This document shows, one piece after another, positions 62,635 through 64,000 of a stretch of DNA of 64,000 nt (position 1 is the first letter of the stretch; each line of letters opens with the position of its first letter). The stretch is from Hyphomonas sp. Mor2 (lineage in GTDB: Bacteria; Pseudomonadota; Alphaproteobacteria; Caulobacterales; Hyphomonadaceae): contig NZ_CP017718.1 of the NCBI RefSeq assembly GCF_001854405.1, positions 248,001 to 312,000 on the forward strand. The letters run 5' to 3'. A program made the position numbers and the translations under genes. The notes below the pieces were generated by a model, which was given only the letters and a program-made list of their open reading frames with translations, did no database searches and had not been told where the DNA came from.

Positions 62635-63420
62635 CTACGCCTTATTGAAATTTGCAGGGCGTTTCTCCAGGAACGCCTTGACCCCTTCCTTGAAGTCAGG
62701 CTGTCGACCCGCGGTTCGCTGCGCAAAACGCTCAGCCTGTAGCTGACTGTCAAAGTCATTGTCTTCGGCTTGCCAGACCAGGTCCCGAATGAGAGCCAGC
62801 GCCTGGGTTGGACCATCGGCCAGGCGGCGAGCATAGACCCGCGCCTCGTCCATCAACTGGTCATCGGGAACCACCTTGTTGATCATGCCCCAGTCCAGCG
62901 CCTGATCTGCGAAGACCTTGTCACCAAAGAGCGTCATTTCCATCGCTTTCGCGCGTCCGACGAGTCGCGGCAGCAGGAAGGTCGAACCGCCATCCGGCAC
63001 CAAGCCGATGCGCCGAAACGCTTGCAGGAAATAGCCACTTTCGGCTGAGATAATGAAATCCCCCATCAGCGCGATCGAGCAACCGACGCCCGCCGCAGCG
63101 CCGTTTACGGCCGTAATGATCGGGTGCGGATGGGTCCGCATGGCCTTGATGAACGGGTTATAATGCGTGTCGAGCCCCTTGCCTGCATCCGGCTTGCCTT
63201 TCGGCTGTTCACCGGGTTTGTTTGACAAGTTCGCGCCAGAGCAGAAGCCGCGTCCATTGCCGGTCAGGATTGTGCACCGGGCTTCATCGCCAGCCCGTTC
63301 CAGCGCCAATGCGAGCTCTTCAATCGTATCCATTCCGGCCGCGTTCATGGTTTTCGGGTCGTTGAAGGCGATGGTCGCGATATCGTCGCTGATCTCATAT
63401 GTGATCTTCTTGAATGTCAT
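62635..63420 (-). CDS. Enoyl-CoA hydratase/isomerase (PaaG-like)
   Basis: A 261-residue crotonase of standard length. Oxyanion loops are ILTGNGRGFCSGANLSNKPG and AVNGAAAGVGCSIALMGDF; FRRIGLVPDGGSTFLLPRLVG has an Asp where many hydratases have the catalytic Glu, as in isomerases such as PaaG. It probably isomerises a ring-epoxide or enoyl-CoA. It is divergent from the aldehyde dehydrogenase gene. Confidence 0.88.
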   Translation of the reverse strand: MTFKKITYEISDDIATIAFNDPKTMNAAGMDTIEELALALERAGDEARCTILTGNGRGFCSGANLSNKPGEQPKGKPDAGKGLDTHYNPFIKAMRTHPHPIITAVNGAAAGVGCSIALMGDFIISAESGYFLQAFRRIGLVPDGGSTFLLPRLVGRAKAMEMTLFGDKVFADQALDWGMINKVVPDDQLMDEARVYARRLADGPTQALALIRDLVWQAEDNDFDSQLQAERFAQRTAGRQPDFKEGVKAFLEKRPANFNKA

Positions 63421-63561
63421 CGGGGTCTCCCTGTCTTGGCGTCTAATCTATGCAGCTGGTGCGTGGTGAAAACCGTGACCCTACGGCAGCTGGAAGTGTT
63501 TTGTCTTCGCGGCGTTCTGAGCTATCGTTAACGTCAACGAAAAAGAGCCTCGGAGGATGAT

Positions 63562-64000
63562 ATGGCATTGGATGGACTTTCTGCGGATGGCATGGGTGCC
63601 ATTCTCGCCAAACAAAAGGCAGCTCATATTCGCGATGGAATTCCATCGGCGGAACAACGCGAAGCCTGGATCGATAAGTCCATTGATCTGCTGGTCACGC
63701 ATGGCGATGCGCTCGCCAGGGCGATGGCTGAGGATTTCGGGCACCGTTCGATCGATCAGTCAAACCTGACCGACATTGCAGGCTCGATTGGCGCGCTTAA
63801 GCATTCCAAGAAGCATCTGCGCAAATGGATGAAACCTGAAAAGCGGAAAGTGGAGTTCCCGCTCGGCTTGCTTGGCTCAAAAGCCCAGATTCAGTACCAG
63901 CCGAAAGGCGTCATTGGCGTCATCAGTCCGTGGAATTTTCCCGTCAATCTGACCTTTGCGCCGATGGCAAATGTGTTCGCCGCCGGGAACCGGGCCATGA
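63562..64000 (+). CDS. Aldehyde dehydrogenase, coniferyl-aldehyde type (partial, 5' part only)
   Basis: The first 146 residues of an ALDH. PKGVIGVISPWNFPVNLTFAPM is the ALDH coenzyme-binding signature with the conserved Asn of the catalytic pocket. The N-terminal helical part (QREAWIDKSIDLLVTHGDALARAMAEDFGHRS) is close to coniferyl/class 3-like ALDHs. The catalytic Cys and Glu lie beyond the window. CGGAGGA lies 4 bp ahead of the ATG. Confidence 0.88.
   Translation, partial: MALDGLSADGMGAILAKQKAAHIRDGIPSAEQREAWIDKSIDLLVTHGDALARAMAEDFGHRSIDQSNLTDIAGSIGALKHSKKHLRKWMKPEKRKVEFPLGLLGSKAQIQYQPKGVIGVISPWNFPVNLTFAPMANVFAAGNRAM

Noticed and set aside
1..64000. Insertion sequences, prophage, CRISPR, rRNA
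   Set aside because: None seen: no transposase, integrase or Cas motif, no regular short repeats with spacers, no rRNA-like stretch.

Overview
The window reads as chromosome of a GC-rich, aerobic, Gram-negative alphaproteobacterium. The best fit is a Hyphomonadaceae/Caulobacterales-type marine bacterium. This is inferred from a GcrA-like zinc protein, the xseB-ispA-dxs isoprenoid block, System I cytochrome c maturation, TonB-dependent uptake and many acyl-CoA enzymes. No IS element, prophage, CRISPR array or rRNA operon was seen. Genes are tightly packed, often overlapping by 1-4 bp, and almost every long stretch is coding.

Region 1 (1-13.9 kb) is mostly housekeeping: a partial amidase lipoprotein, L-serine dehydratase (sdaA), a SYLF lipoprotein, a metallo-beta-lactamase-fold hydrolase, YbjQ and signal peptidase I, a histidine phosphatase, xseB-ispA-dxs, two related lipoproteins ending in a strong terminator, an acyl-CoA synthetase and a DUF938 methyltransferase. 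Region 2 (14-17.5 kb) has a self-regulated PadR repressor with a clear operator/promoter, then a sulfur amino-acid block (methionine gamma-lyase, divergent Lrp regulator, cysteine synthase). Region 3 (17.5-26.8 kb) holds a fatty-acid/sterol hydroxylase and GMC oxidoreductase, a crotonase, the GcrA-like mini-protein, a membrane coiled-coil protein, a membrane-tethered LuxR-type regulator with a DUF4199 protein, and a fusion of an MGS-like domain to a cytosine-deaminase-like domain. Region 4 (26.8-30.7 kb) is ccmF, a fused ccmG-ccmH and ccmI.

Region 5 (30.8-55 kb) is the accessory part and the most interesting. A 16-bp palindrome with core GATATATC, usually flanked by A/T runs, recurs six times just upstream of genes, with one degenerate copy. 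It marks what looks like one catabolic/uptake regulon: a LeuCD-type hydro-lyase, a CaiB/BaiF CoA-transferase, an HMG-CoA-lyase-family enzyme with a sodium symporter, a DUF1838 protein, a TonB-dependent receptor, a VOC/reductase/hydrolase-fold operon and a DUF1330 protein plus lipoprotein. The middle enzymes can be ordered as hydration of a branched unsaturated dicarboxylate, CoA transfer, and C-C cleavage to central metabolites. The regulator is not identified; the PadR operator at 14.5 kb has the same 8-bp core.

Region 6 (55-64 kb) returns to general genes: a TonB C-terminal-domain protein, purT, a hotdog thioesterase, acyl-CoA dehydrogenase, a serine hydrolase, a tRNA-Lys with a weak acceptor stem, an SPFH protein, TfoX-N protein, a second crotonase and the start of an aldehyde dehydrogenase. 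All functions are read from sequence motifs recalled by eye; no search was run.
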